A DNA stretch of 64,000 nucleotides from Paracamarosporium sp. OC-R06-R3 (Eukaryota > Ascomycota > Dothideomycetes > Pleosporales > Didymosphaeriaceae), in NCBI GenBank assembly GCA_019828545.1, contig JACVRA010000238.1:186001-250000 (forward strand), in the 5' to 3' direction. The notes beneath the pieces were generated by a model. The model saw only the letters and a program-made list of their open reading frames with translations, ran no database searches and was not told where the DNA came from. Shown here piece after piece: positions 11,406-23,336 of the stretch (position 1 is the first letter of the stretch; every line of letters starts with the position of its first letter). Both the position numbers and the translations under genes were made by a program.

Positions 11406-11846
11406 GTCTATGCGCTTAAATTAGCTCTTGATGATCATGGCACCGGTGATGATGAAGTGCATGGCGCGCTTACACGCATACCCATGGTCAAACACAGTTG
11501 TAAGAAACCAAGCAAAATCGTCAGATATCCCCAACGCAGGATCCTGCTCAGTCGAAGTCATGCTGAGGCGCGGTAGGTTTTCAAAGGGAAGGAGGCACAG
11601 TTCACACAATGAGAGAGACAACGTAGAAGAAAGGAGGAGAGTACATACTCTTTTGGCGCTTGACATAAAAACGTTGGAAGTGCCTCAAGATCCCGCAGTG
11701 TAATGTTTGCTACGTTGCCACTGCCACGCTGCTGTAGCACGGCGTGCACAAGAACATTGTGCCAGATTTTCGTGATTCAATATCATTACCGAAATCCAAT
11801 GACCAATATATACACAGAATCTAATGTCTGTTTTCGACGTAGCGGA
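11406..11846. other. Possible upstream exon of the membrane protein, otherwise non-coding
   Basis: A CTAAT branch-like site and a CATAG acceptor at about 11406-11425 (minus) suggest that the first exon of the 10414-11405 gene lies here. A GTATGC donor near 11480 would fit the phase, and the sequence before it encodes a hydrophobic stretch, but I found no in-frame ATG. Unresolved. Confidence 0.25.
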
Positions 11847-12950
11847 TCAATTGAACACGACCGTCTTTGCGCCGTTTAGCAACACTCTTTGCTCACTCCA
11901 CCACTTGACTGCAGCCGCAAGCACCTGGCTCTCGACATTGCTTCCCTCTTCCACAAGTTCCTTCGGAGACATGGCATGGTCGACGCGTGCGACTCTTTGC
12001 TCGATGATAGGACCCTCGTCTAGATCCGCAGTGACGAAGTGTGCCGTCGCACCGATGATTTTAACACCGCGCTCATATGCTTGGTGGTACGGCTTCGCAC
12101 CCTTGAACGATGGCAAGAACGAGTGATGGATGTTAATAATCTTGCCAGACATCTCAGAGCACAGCCTCGGTGAAAGGACCTGCATGTACCGCGCCAATAC
12201 AACGAGTTCGATCTTGTGCTGAGCAATGAGGTCCAAGATCTGTGACTCTTGCTGCACCTTTGTGTCTTTGGTCACAGGCAGGTGGTGGAACGGAATGCCG
12301 TACGACTCGGCCAGCTCCTTGAATTCTGGGTGGTTGCTCACGATGAGTGGGACCTCGATCTTCAATTGCCCGCTCTTGACCCTGAACAAGAGGTCATTCA
12401 AACAATGCCCAATCTTCGATACCATAAGCAGCACCTTAGGCTTCTCCTGCACCGGTCGCACTTGGTACTCCATCTTCATCTCACCGGCCAATTTCGCTAG
12501 CGGTTCCTGGAGGGCCGAAAGATCTGTCGCATGCCCGAAGTGCACGCGCATAAAGAACTTCTTCGAGTCGGGATCGGAGAATTGCTGCAGGTCCAGGATA
12601 GTGAGATTCTGCTGTGCCAGAAGCCCCGTCACCGCGTACACGATACCCGACTTATCGGGGCATGAGAGTGTCAAAAAGTGGTCGTCGCCCGCCATCTTCG
12701 CTGATTTTCTCTTGAGGCTCAATTCTTCTGTGTCGGAGGGTTGTGGCCTATTTTTCGATGTTGCTGTTTGACTCACGTGGAAAGTGCGGAAAAATTGGTG
12801 ACAATGCCGGTTCCGGAGAATTTTCTGCTGAGGGGCCGGGCCGAAGGCCAAAGTAAGTGTCCGGCAGTTGAGGGGTTGAAGATGTGACTTGGAGGCTGTG
12901 CTGAAGAGGTTACGGCACGGTGACCAGAGCGCACGAGAGACGGGTGCCAT
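11847..12950 (-). CDS. Formyltetrahydrofolate deformylase, mitochondrial form
   Basis: Hydrolyses 10-formyl-tetrahydrofolate to formate and tetrahydrofolate (PurU type). Intronless, 367 residues. Residues 1 to about 85 are basic and rich in Ser, Thr and Arg with few acids, as in a mitochondrial leader. Residues about 88-165 form an ACT domain (LTLSCPDKSGIVYAVTGLL). Residues about 170-367 are the formyltransferase-fold domain with the catalytic set N273 and H275 (NIHHSFLPSFKGAKPYHQA) and D311 (DLDEGPII). I use the ATG at 12950; the frame extends a few codons further only through a GTG. A second Met at residue 86 would give a cytosolic form. Bacterial PurU regulates the one-carbon pool; the fungal role is less defined. 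Confidence 0.93.
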   Translation of the reverse strand: MAPVSRALWSPCRNLFSTASKSHLQPLNCRTLTLAFGPAPQQKILRNRHCHQFFRTFHVSQTATSKNRPQPSDTEELSLKRKSAKMAGDDHFLTLSCPDKSGIVYAVTGLLAQQNLTILDLQQFSDPDSKKFFMRVHFGHATDLSALQEPLAKLAGEMKMEYQVRPVQEKPKVLLMVSKIGHCLNDLLFRVKSGQLKIEVPLIVSNHPEFKELAESYGIPFHHLPVTKDTKVQQESQILDLIAQHKIELVVLARYMQVLSPRLCSEMSGKIINIHHSFLPSFKGAKPYHQAYERGVKIIGATAHFVTADLDEGPIIEQRVARVDHAMSPKELVEEGSNVESQVLAAAVKWWSEQRVLLNGAKTVVFN

Positions 12951-13594
12951 TTTTTGGTGTTTGGCCACTGGGCGTCGGGGGGTGGAATGTTAGTGGAGGT
13001 TGCTAGCGCCGATGTCGGCCGAGGTCTATAGCGTTTCAGCATGGCAAGTGTTTCCTTTCTTCAGTCGCGGTCGGCGATATCATCAAGAATCTCAGAGTTT
13101 CGATGCCATCATGACAGCATGGGAATGTTCTTACGCAGCGAAGGATGCTCCTTCCCTTTCTAGTTAGCCTACCACTTGGGTTCTCCTTCCCTCACAGCTT
13201 CACCATCCGGGTATTCACCTTCATGGCACGACAATGCTTCTGCACAAATTTGATCCGCTCAGAAATACCAAGCCGGAGCTGAGGAGGAAATAATTTGTGC
13301 TATTTCTATCCTATCAGTTCACTATGCAAAATAAAGGGGTACAACCGAAGCGAAGCGAGCTTTCCAAAGATGCACGCATGAAGTGAACTCATGAATTGTT
13401 TATCATGGAATGATGAAAGGAAGGTTACTGGGTGATATCTATAATCTACAATCAAAGGTGACTACCTGCCGTAAATCATGAAGGACTCCATATGCCAAGG
13501 ATGTCCGATGCCATGCAATGAAAGTGCACACGCTCCTAATTACTCCAGGACCCATGCACGCCAAAACAATACAACAAAACACATAGCAGCATCC
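12951..13594. other. Intergenic, no gene seen
   Basis: Lies between the deformylase promoter and the 3' end of the Rieske gene, both on the minus strand. An open frame overlapping the deformylase start in another phase (to 13042) is a shadow. Confidence 0.4.
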
Positions 13595-14895
13595 TTACCA
13601 GGCCAGGATCTCATTCTGCGTTCCACAACCCAGACCATCACAGATCTCTTCGTCCTTGGCACTGATATCAGCACCAGCACCCTTCGCCTTTTGCCTTGCC
13701 GGCCAGATCTCCCTTCCTTCCTTCTTCTCCTTCTCATAGTGCTCCGTGATGGCCTCCCTGACAGCACTCTGGAAGAATATTGGTGCTTTCTCCCACCTAG
13801 GGTGCAGTAGGCCATTCGTGAACACGCCACGATCCAAGTTGCTCTGTTGACCCATGCACAGAACTTTGTCCTCGTTCATGACACGTGCGTAGGGCTCGCT
13901 GATAGCTTTGAAAGCTTCTTCGGTGGAATCTTTGTGGCGGTAGATCTCGTAGGCCATCTTGGACTGGTTGGGTCCACAAGGAAGGAACTTTTGGACCATG
14001 ATGAAGGCTTTGGCGACGGTCATCGATGCGTTGGGGAAGTAATAAGTACTGTGTGCGTGTAGGCCTGCCTCTACCTGCTCTGGTTTGGGCTCGCAGTGGT
14101 GCTGGATGTGGCCATCCTTGAGGTCGCTATCGAAAGTCTCGAGATTGAGGAAGGTGGGAATATCGGGATGTGTCGTGGGGCAGTGGTAACATTCGTTGAA
14201 GTTGTCCGAAAGAATCTTCCAGTTGTATGCACCGTCGATCTCGTAGGAGTGGTCGAGCACGTAGTCATCGAAGTTGATACCCTTGTATCGCTCTTGGCTA
14301 CGTTCAGAGTCGTTAGCATGCTTCTACCTGAGGGCTAAAGATGTGAATAGACTTACATATCGACATCTTTGAAATGTTCCTCCCAAGAAACTTCTGGGGT
14401 CTCGTTTGCATCGAGATTAATCCAGATGAATCCGTTTCGATCGATCTTGACGTGGCACTTGAACAATCCATTTTCATCCTTGTTAAGCTCCAATCCCTCG
14501 TAGCCCGGTGCCTTCGCTAGTTTCCCGTTGAGTCCATATGACCAGCCGTGATACCTGCATGCCAAAATCTTGGCGTTACCCGAGCCTTCCTTTTCTACAA
14601 CAGGATACGCTCGGTGACGGCACACGTTGTGGAATGCATTGATGTTGCCTTGTCGGTCCTTGTTGATGATGATGTCGAAGCCGGCGAACGTATATCGTAG
14701 CCAATCGCCAGTATTTTGAAGGCGGACTTTGTGCGTCATGAAAAGCCAGCGCTTCGAGAAGATGGCGCGACGTTCGAACTCGTACATCTCCTTTGTGTTG
14801 TACCATGAAGCAGGTAGGGCGCGTACGGGCTGCTGCTTGGGGTCTTCGGGGTTCTCAGGGGCACTGCTGCCGAACTTGAAGTAGTTGAGTACCAT
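13595..14895 (-). CDS. Rieske non-haem iron monooxygenase, choline-monooxygenase-like
   Basis: Two exons, 14895-14357 and 14297-13595, with a 59-nt intron that splits an Ile codon; 413 residues. The N-terminal Rieske [2Fe-2S] site is complete: C92 and H94 (CRH), C113 and H116 (CRYHGWSY). The catalytic domain keeps the mononuclear iron site, with DNFNECYHCPTTHPD supplying the bridging Asp and the two His ligands (H218, H223); a later NEDKVLCMGQQ segment probably supplies the carboxylate ligand. The DNF-ECYHC pattern is that of plant choline monooxygenase and related fungal enzymes that oxidise quaternary amines such as choline, carnitine or glycine betaine (family knowledge). The substrate is not shown by sequence. 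No reductase or betaine-aldehyde dehydrogenase gene is adjacent. Confidence 0.9.
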
Positions 14896-14980
14896 CTTTG
14901 CTGCTGATTGCTTGAAGGTGGAATGAGGGCTGAGATGATGTTTAGTAAACTATATCAAGTAGTTTGGTGCAGCTAGCGAA

Positions 14981-14988
14981 CTTATATG
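14981..14988 (-). promoter_or_regulatory. Possible TATA element of the Rieske gene
   Basis: Minus-strand CATATAAG about 87 nt before the start codon. Confidence 0.3.
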
Positions 14989-16017
14989 TATATCCTCAAC
15001 CTGCCGTATCACCCACCCCCTCGCGAACACGAAGCGTCGACCCTACATTTCGTTCCGAACCTCCAATCGAAGAGCGGGGCCATTGTTTTGTCGTCAGCTA
15101 TCATCATGCTGATATCGGGTTAACACCAATTGGTGGCGATAGTATGGTCACTGTTGGTTGTCTGTGATAGTCGCGTGCCCTTTTGGCCACTTTCGTATTT
15201 ACATTCCCAATGCGGAAGCACTAAAGACGCGAACGCGACAGTGTCGCTTTGCGATTGGCCATGGCAGTACAACGTCAATCCTCGAACAGAGGATGTCTGC
15301 ATCAAATATACTGATTGGGAAAAATCTCCCCGGACTAGATGAATAGCAGCTGTAAACTCACAGAAAGTCGAGGCATACCATCAGTCACTCGTACTGCACT
15401 CGGTTTCGACTAGTGTGTCGCTTAACCCCCCAATCATTGGTCGGCTGAAGTAACAATCTTCGGCCCTATCCTAAGATGTATCCCCGGTCTATATACGACT
15501 TCGAAACCTATCTTACTTTCCCGTTCGCTACAAGCACGACTCTTGCATCATTGATAACCGGTTTTGCCGCTCTTATTTTTCAGAGTCAGCATTTTCTTGT
15601 TCATTTGAATCGGCTCTTTTCGTCGCAATGCCTCATCTCGCAAACTACTTCGTCATGTGAGCGCGTCCCACATAGGCCATGATATCATTGGTCAAATCGA
15701 GTTTGACTTGTACTGGTGAAGCTTACCGTTTGGTTTAATTGACATAGCCCCAGCCTCAGCCCCAAGGCTGTTGCGCCTTCACGATCTGTGTGTTCGTCCG
15801 TGAGCCGCCCCCAACTCGGCAGATTCCCAATCGAGACGCGCTAAACTTTTCTAAGGAATTATGCGAAGCCCGAAACATGATTTGGCGACCTAGTTAGCAA
15901 CATAAGGGCCGGTTCTAGGTCTACACTTGTCACACTACACTCGTCACAACGAGGCTGAAGGGCGAATACCCACCAACGATCGTTAATCTCAGGGAAGGAA
16001 TGTCACTATCGTGAGGT

Positions 16018-16024
16018 TATATAT
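16018..16024 (+). promoter_or_regulatory. TATA element of the secreted hydrolase gene
   Basis: TATATAT 127 nt before the ATG at 16151, followed by a CA-rich stretch (AACACCGCACATC) that could be the transcription start. Confidence 0.45.
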
Positions 16025-16150
16025 GAGATGACAATGGCCTTAAGCAACACCGCACATCTCCAAGCGCCCTTGCAGTTTGTTTTTCACTTCGAGTGGGCGG
16101 CATAATTTCTCTCGTCAATCTTCTGGATTAAACGTGCGCACGGAATCATA

Positions 16151-17815
16151 ATGGCGTCTGTTAATCGCTTTTGCATTGCCGCATCTCTACTTTCGTCTAC
16201 CATCGCATTTCCTCTGTCTCCTCGACAACAGAATCCTAGTAACTCCACAACACTGCCATCTAATTGCACAGCTCCATCGATAACCTTTGGACCTTGTCCT
16301 GAGGAAGCACCTACACAGCTCGAGTGCGCAACATACTCAGTACCCATAAATTGGGATGATCCGGCAGGCGAATATTTCGACCTAGGTCTCGTGAGGTTAC
16401 CCGCGAATGCAAATAGCACCAAGAAGATCGGGTCACTCTTCATCAACCCCGGCGGGCCTGGAGGTGAAGCATCCAGCTTCATCGCGTCGTTGGTCTTGGG
16501 TGTGCTTCCCCTTCCGGAGGGACTACATGATGCGTTCGACCTGATCGGACTCGATCCTCGCGGTGTTGGAATGAGCAATCCTGTCCAGTGTGATCAAGAG
16601 ATTTGGGCTGAGCGTGTATCATGGTTCCCACAAACGCAGGAAGAGTACAATACGCTTTTAGACAAGAACAAAAGGTACGGAGAGTCATGTCGCAAGAAAA
16701 CCGGTCCGTTAGTGGAATATTTAGACACAATCAGTGTTGCAAAGGTAAGCCTCACCATTCCACGGCTCTGCTTCCACCCACGGGTGACCATATTGTGTAC
16801 CTAAGAGTAATACATGTCGCTATCGCTCTCAAGCGATTCAATACAGTATATAACTATCGATCATGCTAACTGCTGTTAGGACCACGAAGCAGTGCGCATC
16901 GCACTTGGTAACGAGCCCCTGAACATGGTTGGCATGTCGTATGGTTCACAGCTCGGCGCCCAGTATGCGACCTTATTCCCGGATAACATACGAACTTTGG
17001 CCCTTGATGGAATGCTCCAACACTCTCAGGCAGACTCCTCGAACGTCCTTGTGGAGTCCCTCGGTTACAGCGCTAGTCTCAGCCACTTCTTCAAATGGGC
17101 ATCGGAGGAAGAAACTTCTCCTTTGAAAGGCGAAGACGTCGAAGCTATCTGGACCTCCCTCCTCACCAACGCCTCCGCCAGCCCACTACCTGCACCGTCC
17201 TGCGACGGCACCAGCTGTCGCACTGATGTCAATGCCGAAGAAATCTTATTCAACGCGCAAGCAGGTCTCGTTTTCAAGGTTCCACAAGTCACTGAAGGCT
17301 CGCTCAGTACCTGGGGCACACTCGCCTCCGCCCTCTATAACGCTAGCAACGGCGACGCTTCTGCCTTCTCTACTCGTTTCGATGACCCTTCCACGGCTGC
17401 AGCAACTGCTATCTACTGCCTCGACCTCAACCACGACCCGTCTGTATACGACTTTACGTACATGCGAGCGAAGCAGCACATGTTCAATACCTTCAAGCCA
17501 GTGAACCGTGGCGCTGGCCAGGTCACTTCTCTCTTACATAGTTGTGTTGGTTGGCCTTTCGCACCACGAAACCCTCAGAAGAAGCTCGATGTTGATACCA
17601 AGACGACTATCTTGACTGTCAACAGCGACGCGGATCCGAGTACGGGTTATGGGTGGGCGGTCGGCATGCTGGAGGAGATCCGAAACAAGGTATTCATTAC
17701 AAGGGAGGGCGACGGGCATACAAGTTTCCCGATAGGAGGAGATACAGCGGCGGTAATTGCTGAGTATTTGGTGAGTGGTGTGGCGCCCGAGGATGGGTTG
17801 GTGTTGCAGTCGTAG
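16151..17815 (+). CDS. Secreted TAP-like alpha/beta-hydrolase (peptidase S33-type)
   Basis: Two exons, 16151-16744 and 16880-17815, joined in phase 0 (VAK|DHEAV); 509 residues. Signal peptide: MASVNRFCIAASLLSSTIAF. Several Asn-X-Ser/Thr sites follow. The catalytic set is visible: oxyanion segment NPGGPGG, nucleophile elbow GMSYGS (S218), Asp in VNSDADPSTGY and His in GDGHTSF. The last 110 residues match the TAP-like C-terminal domain (conserved Cys in HSCVGWPFAPRNP). Relatives are prolyl/tripeptidyl aminopeptidases of Streptomyces and secreted fungal homologues; some relatives act in secondary-metabolite clusters. Exact substrate unknown. The 135-nt intron is long for this window. Confidence 0.9.
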
Positions 17816-19366
17816 TTGAGGCCAGATACACTGTAATGATTCTAGGATAGGCGCTACAAAGGATGGATATACCCAGTTCTTCAAACAAATACAGCTCTTT
17901 AGCGGCAGTGCATCTCCAAAAATACTGGATAGCATGTGTTTTGGCTGGATAGACTAAATACGAATGGTTTGTCTAGTCAAACTCGTATATGACAAACAGG
18001 CATCCATCGTCTCCAATTAGCACTTTTATTTGCCAGTTTTTTTCTGAATTTTATATTCGCCACTCGCCTCGGGAGTTTATGAGAAGATCTAGGGTACTCT
18101 TCACAAGATTATTAGGCACTTTAGCATCGAGGTCGGCTGCTATTGCCAATCGAGCGACATTGAGCGAGAAATTTCTGACAAGATGCTCAATAGTCCTGTG
18201 CGAAGGTTATTCTACTCTCAACCGAGACCGCTTATTGCGATCATGTACGGATTTACCCGTTGAGCGGCGTCGTAGCATCAGAGACATTAAATCAAGGATG
18301 CACTGGGTCAAGGGTAAAGTAAGCTGAGCCTTCAGTGTTATCGATAAAAAATTTACGAATCGTACTAGTTTCCTGACAGGAACAAGGCATTGCTAAATCC
18401 TCACGCAAGCACGTACACGCTCAATATATTTATATCTTGACCAAGGGGGTTTGCAGTTTCGCTAATGTGAATCTACGACAACCTGGACTCTCTTACCTCG
18501 CAAGCAGGTTTCTCTCTTGAGCTGGCATTGAATTGTTTGATTGTATTATTCAGTATCTATTGCTAATTGGGTAATGCCATTTAGGGGTCGATGTTTTTAC
18601 GTCTACATTTTCTTCACCATACGGTCAGCTTTCAGACGTCAGCTTGTAAGACATCAATAATAAGAACGTTTCACTAGATTTTGATGAATTAATGTCGCAA
18701 GAACAACAGTTGATCGGGGAAGGCTGAGCACTGACGCCAGAACAGTAATGAGTGTAAGACTGAAGTCAGGAGGCGATCAACAGCTACTGAACATTACTTG
18801 GCTCAACCGGCTCGTATCGATGTCTGCATGAAGAATCGGATGGCTTGCAAAAGGTAAGCAGGTAAGGTCACCGCTTACTAAATGAGCATAGCGCCCCTTT
18901 CGTTCGCTAGAACTACATGTACCTCGCGTCTTGCTCCCCAATCCGGTATTACAGGGATCGTCATGTCCGAATGCCCGAGCGCCACTACTATTTTCGACTC
19001 CAGCTGCGATCTTTCAAGCCATTCAGAGATCTCAGGTCGGTTGTAATATTTTCCCATCGTTTCACGATCATAATTCATTTTTATGCTCCATCCGAAAGGG
19101 TATCCTGGACACTAGTAAGCATATTCTGGTCCCGCATTGGGCGGAGGTGGCTTTTTCAGCGCAAGGCTGAGACAGACCATACAAGCGCATTGGTCGCTTG
19201 ACAAGAAGGCAAATGAGCGGAGCTGCAACAGACAGGGTAATGCACATTGATCGGAAGTCGAAATTGGCCGCCGATCTATCTCATCGTGTCGCTATATCAA
19301 CACCGCATTCCCTCCGAACGATGAACTAGCCTAAAATTTCCTACACCTAACCAATCCACATTCATC
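17816..19366. other. Intergenic, 1.55 kb, no gene seen
   Basis: AT-leaning sequence. A 112-residue frame at 17989-18327 has no recognised domain. Includes the promoter of the gene at 19367, but I recognise no convincing TATA box. Confidence 0.4.
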
Positions 19367-20961
19367 ATGCTCTTTACTGCAGCGTTTTGTTTTGTTGCGC
19401 TCTCCGTTCCGCTCCATGCCAAAACCATCCCCTATAAGAAGGCATGGACTTCCAAGGGCGACAAGTTACCCGATTTTTCGTTTGCCGGCTATCATCAATC
19501 GGAAGTTGCTTTACCGGCATTGGATACGCCTGCTAAAAAGACGATCAGTCCTGCTTCTGGAGATCAAACCAGCGCAATTCAAGCTGCTCTTGACCAAGTC
19601 TACCAATCAGGAGGTGGCGTGGTCGCATTGAAAGCCGGAACGTACCCGCTTTCTTCGGGACTGCTCATTCAGAATGGTACCACCCTCAGAGGTGCAGGTA
19701 TCGGAAAAACAATTCTGACTGTGAAGAACCTGAAACAGGATGTGGTGGTACTAGGAAAAGTGACTGGTAATGAGAAGAAGGGTAAAAGCATTAAGATCAC
19801 GGATGATTATGTTCCTGCTGGCACTGGCACAGTGCATGTAGCCGATGCAAGTGGCCTCTCGGTAGGAATGGATGTGTACGTGGAGAGAGGGGTTACTCAA
19901 GAGTGGATCGATGCAATGGGCATGACGGCTCATACGACGGAGGATGGGTTCGATCGGAACTTCACTTGGCTAAAAGTAACTTGTGTTCATCGTCGAAAAC
20001 AATGTGGAAGGTCTGCTCACAACATATAGCCAGGTCAGCTCGTACAGCAGCCGCGTCGCATACGATCGATGAACGGCAAAGCCATCTCTTTTACAGTCCC
20101 ACTTACGGACTCGTTGAACGCGGAGCATGGCCTTATGTCCCCCATCCAAATCACACCCTATACGCCCCCAGCGCAGCCTTCCGAGATGGGTATCGAAAAT
20201 CTGAGTATGCGTGTTAAACCCTCCTGCTCTGGAAAACATCTCGCCGATGACAAATCGTGTCTGTCTTCTGCGGTTTTGATTCCCTCGTGGACGACCGATT
20301 CGTGGGTGCGTAACCTTGACCTCACCGGCTTCAACAACCACATCAATATTCTGCAGTCGGCGTCGCGTATCACCATAACGACGGTCACTATGAACCGCGA
20401 CGGTCCAACTGACAATGGTGCGGGCTACGCACTCGATATTGCTATCGACGGAACACAAGTATTGGTGCACAACGCCAAGACTCTTGGTGAGAAAGATGCG
20501 AGGAGTTACAGCGTCGCAACGCAAAGCTTGACACCGGGACCGAATGCTTGCATTGGGTACGTAGCAGAGCAGCCCGTTGAAAGTATCGAGCCGCATCAGC
20601 GTTGGGCTCACGGATTTCTCAATGAGGGAAGCAAAGTAGCTGCGGTCTTATACAGGAATCGCGGCGGCGCAGGAAGTGGACACGGATGGACGATAAATAA
20701 TGGTGAGCATGACGTCCTGTTTACAAACCAACAAGAGTCTCAAAACTGACAATATCAGGCGTGTCTTGGAATTCCAACGCATCATCGGTTGTTATGCAAG
20801 ATTCTCCGTTGGGGCAGAATTACTGCTTTGGCTGTGTTGGGCCCCTATCCAAGAAAGAGGGAGAGGAGACAAACAGCACTGGCGAATATGGAGCGTTCGT
20901 AGATCCTCCGAGCTTGTTTGAGGCGCAGCTGAAAGACCGTGGATTCGATTTCAAACTATGA
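19367..20961 (+). CDS. Secreted right-handed beta-helix protein (pectate-lyase superfamily)
   Basis: Three exons: 19367-19975, 20030-20702, 20759-20961; joins are in phase (LK|PGQLVQQ; NN-G-VSWN); 494 residues. A signal peptide (MLFTAAFCFVALSVPLHA) directs secretion. Residues about 60-120 have the pectate-lyase superfamily N-terminal motif: GDQTSAIQAALDQV, then GGGVVALKAGTYPLSSGL and NGTTLRGAG. The middle part shows repeating short beta-strands with Asn/Ser turns (WVRNLDLTGFNNHINI; ITITTVTMNRDG), as in a parallel beta-helix. No clear polygalacturonase (GH28) catalytic motif was seen, so this is probably a lyase or hydrolase of plant or microbial polysaccharide with unknown specificity. A third-exon CFGC pair may form a disulphide. 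Confidence 0.82.
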
Positions 20962-22037
20962 AGCTTATTCCGATGGATAAGCACAATCGAACGGATGCAT
21001 AGGAACATAGGTAAATGTTTAAGGTTATTGCTAAGCTGTCTACTATAATTTATTTGTTTCTAAATGAGAGGGTGGATTTTGTTCTTGTTACACATTAACG
21101 AGGCTCCTGCAGAGAATTTGTCAGTTCCTCATTGCCGGGTCCGCGGCTGGTGAAATCCGTATATGGCCGAGGATCTCAAACCTCATGGTTTAATGTTAAA
21201 ACTTCTACGCCACTTCTATGAAACAGACTGTGCCATATGTACGGCAATGCACCCAGTCGTCCATGTCGTTAGTCTTATAGGCGACTAGCGATACCTTGAC
21301 TAATAACTAGCGCAACGGTCTTCTACCTATGCGTCCATAGCGGAAGTCCGTTAAAGGCTCACAGTGGCTTTTGCTGAAGAACGTCTTTAATCGTTGCTAG
21401 GATTCAAGCTTCAGATGCTCGGATGTCATTTTACTTTTAGTGATCCATCATGCACGATCCCCAATCACTTACATTGTTTATGAGAACTGTGGTCTTCCGA
21501 AAAGCAGTTTTGCGCCACCATACACTCTGATTCGTATTACATTCCAAGTGTTTCACCAAAGCACCACCCTTGAATTTAATGATTCGCTCTGTTCGAATTC
21601 TCTGCTAAGATAAATACAAGCCAAACTGGCGAATCAACGCTTTCAATAGCCCCCAGTGAGCTACTTCAAACGTCGCTTCGACACCACGGTCTATCGGAGC
21701 TTGCTATAAAAGGCCTCCGGGCTCGCGCGCCGAACTACCGAACCTCTGCCACATCAAGATATGTTCCTATACAGAAAGATGGGGTATGTCATCATGAGTA
21801 ACGGTTCAACCTATGCAACTGTGCCGCCGGGCTCAGGCTGAAGGTTGAGTTCGGTCACGATAGCAAGACGCACATAGTTTACACTTCTGCATCGCACTGA
21901 TGTTTAATACCTGTTGCCACGTATCTAAAAGAGGGTCGAGCTCTAGAGTCATATGGCATAGTTCGAGATGCCTCATTGTACATGTTCCATGTCCTCCAAT
22001 AACTCTCCGGGCCTTCGGCAACCGTGGGCAAAGATAG

Positions 22038-22101
22038 TGGGGGGCGAAGAAAGTAGGAGGACGAAGACGATGGGGGGCGAAGACAATTGGGGGGGCGAAG
22101 G
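22038..22101. repeat. G-run direct repeats
   Basis: Three copies of a TGGGGGGCGAAGA-like unit start at 22038, 22071 and 22088 (spacings 33 and 17 nt); the third has seven G. Three runs of six or seven G on one strand could form intramolecular or intermolecular quadruplex structures. Confidence 0.7.
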
Positions 22102-22487
22102 CAGTTGGGCAGCTTTTGCTATCGGTCGCTTGACATTGCATCTCTGTGATCGAATTGCGCAAGTTGATGAATTCATTCATCGCGAATGTAATGTAGGAGA
22201 AAGTTCAGTCTTGATATACGTACAAAAGGACATGGGAGCGGCTGAGGTATAAGCTTAGCTCATACATCGCTTAGAGATGCGAAATCTTACCTAATTGGTA
22301 CGGGCGTAAGGTTTCCACCTTCACGCGCAACGTGACTGGTTTTCCTCGAAGGAATGTCGGGATGGGGCTAGCTCGAACCTAAACTTAGCGCTCAGGCTCT
22401 ATGTCAGCTGCCATAGGTTTGTGACATGACTCAAGGAAGATACACATTTGCCTGTTAAGGCTCGTTCTTCTGATGATTGAGCTTGGT

Positions 22488-22508
22488 AAGGCTGCCGTAG
22501 GCAGCTTA
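22488..22508. repeat. Short imperfect hairpin
   Basis: AAGGCTGCC, a GTA loop and GGCAGCTT form a small stem with one bulged base. Similar CTTAGC/GCTTAG words recur at 22252-22260 and 22628-22636. Confidence 0.3.
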
Positions 22509-23062
22509 GCAGCTGAGACTTTGCGATAAGCTTTGTTTGCCTTACCTAGCTGTAGGGCTGGATCGGAGCCTGTAGACATAGGTTCGCACAGACGTGCCCG
22601 TCTCTGACTCTGCCTATCTCCACCACTGAGCTTAGCGGCGCAGACGATCCTGATCCCTTTCCCAGGCGAGGATATGCAGAACTGCTGCATGAATTCCGGA
22701 ATTGGTATCAAATAGCCTCGAAGATTCGCTTAAATCGGTTGCCCGGTTGCCCTACGTGCATCGTATCTTCCTTCACCTACAGCAACTCCGCCCTCAAGGC
22801 TGTGGCGCACCACAGCTTTCTTGGTACCATCGGGCAATTCCGATGTCCCCTAGTTAATAACATGCTGCCTAATCTTACGTTCAGACGAATCGGTATCACA
22901 TGAACAGATCTCTAGGGTGACTTCACTGCGCCCATACGCCACACGCACGCACATTCACCAATGGCCCCCGGCAACACTTCCCGTCGTGAATGTACTTCAC
23001 CGGAGATGACGTATAGTCCAGTTTAGTTCGTGAGTAATGACTGCGGCGCAGTGACACCCTCT

Positions 23063-23069
23063 TATATAA
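23063..23069 (+). promoter_or_regulatory. TATA element of the terpene cyclase gene
   Basis: TATATAA 274 nt before the ATG. With the leader intron at 23195-23249 removed, the mature leader would be about 190 nt. Confidence 0.5.
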
Positions 23070-23194
23070 CACCTCTTCAGGCCCATTTTCAACTCATACC
23101 TCCAGACCTCTACCACCTCCTTGAATACAGTCAGACCTTCTGAACAACCGCGCTTTAAGTACTCCAGTTCGTTGTGTATACACTAAGGGGTTAC

Positions 23195-23249
23195 GTAAGT
23201 GCAAGTTTAACTCTAGCATTTGCATTCTTTTGTTGACTTCCCTCAATAG
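23195..23249 (+). other. Likely 5' leader intron of the terpene cyclase gene
   Basis: Donor GTAAGT, a TTGAC branch-like site and acceptor AATAG span 55 nt in the leader. The match to the fungal consensus is strong, but no coding phase is available to confirm it. Confidence 0.5.
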
Positions 23250-23336
23250 ATACTCAACGAGTGTCTCTTGAACTACATCAACAAGGTTGACACTCTTGCT
23301 CTAGAATAGGACCAGTGAGCAGGTCAAGAGGAAGCT

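Larger units (their letters stand above)
14896..16150. other. Divergent intergenic region, 1.25 kb
   Basis: Separates the Rieske gene (minus) from the secreted hydrolase gene (plus). Only short chance frames are present. Apart from TATA-like elements near each gene I see nothing else. Confidence 0.4.
20962..23062. other. Gene-poor region, 2.1 kb
   Basis: No supported gene. Notable contents are a G-run direct repeat at 22038-22101 and a small hairpin near 22490-22510. Short open frames at 21833-22252 and 22385-22711 lie in different phases on both strands with no domain. Could hold a decayed mobile element; not provable by eye. Confidence 0.35.

Noticed and set aside
22385..22711. 108-codon minus-strand frame
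   Set aside because: Low-information sequence around a hairpin; no domain or splice context.
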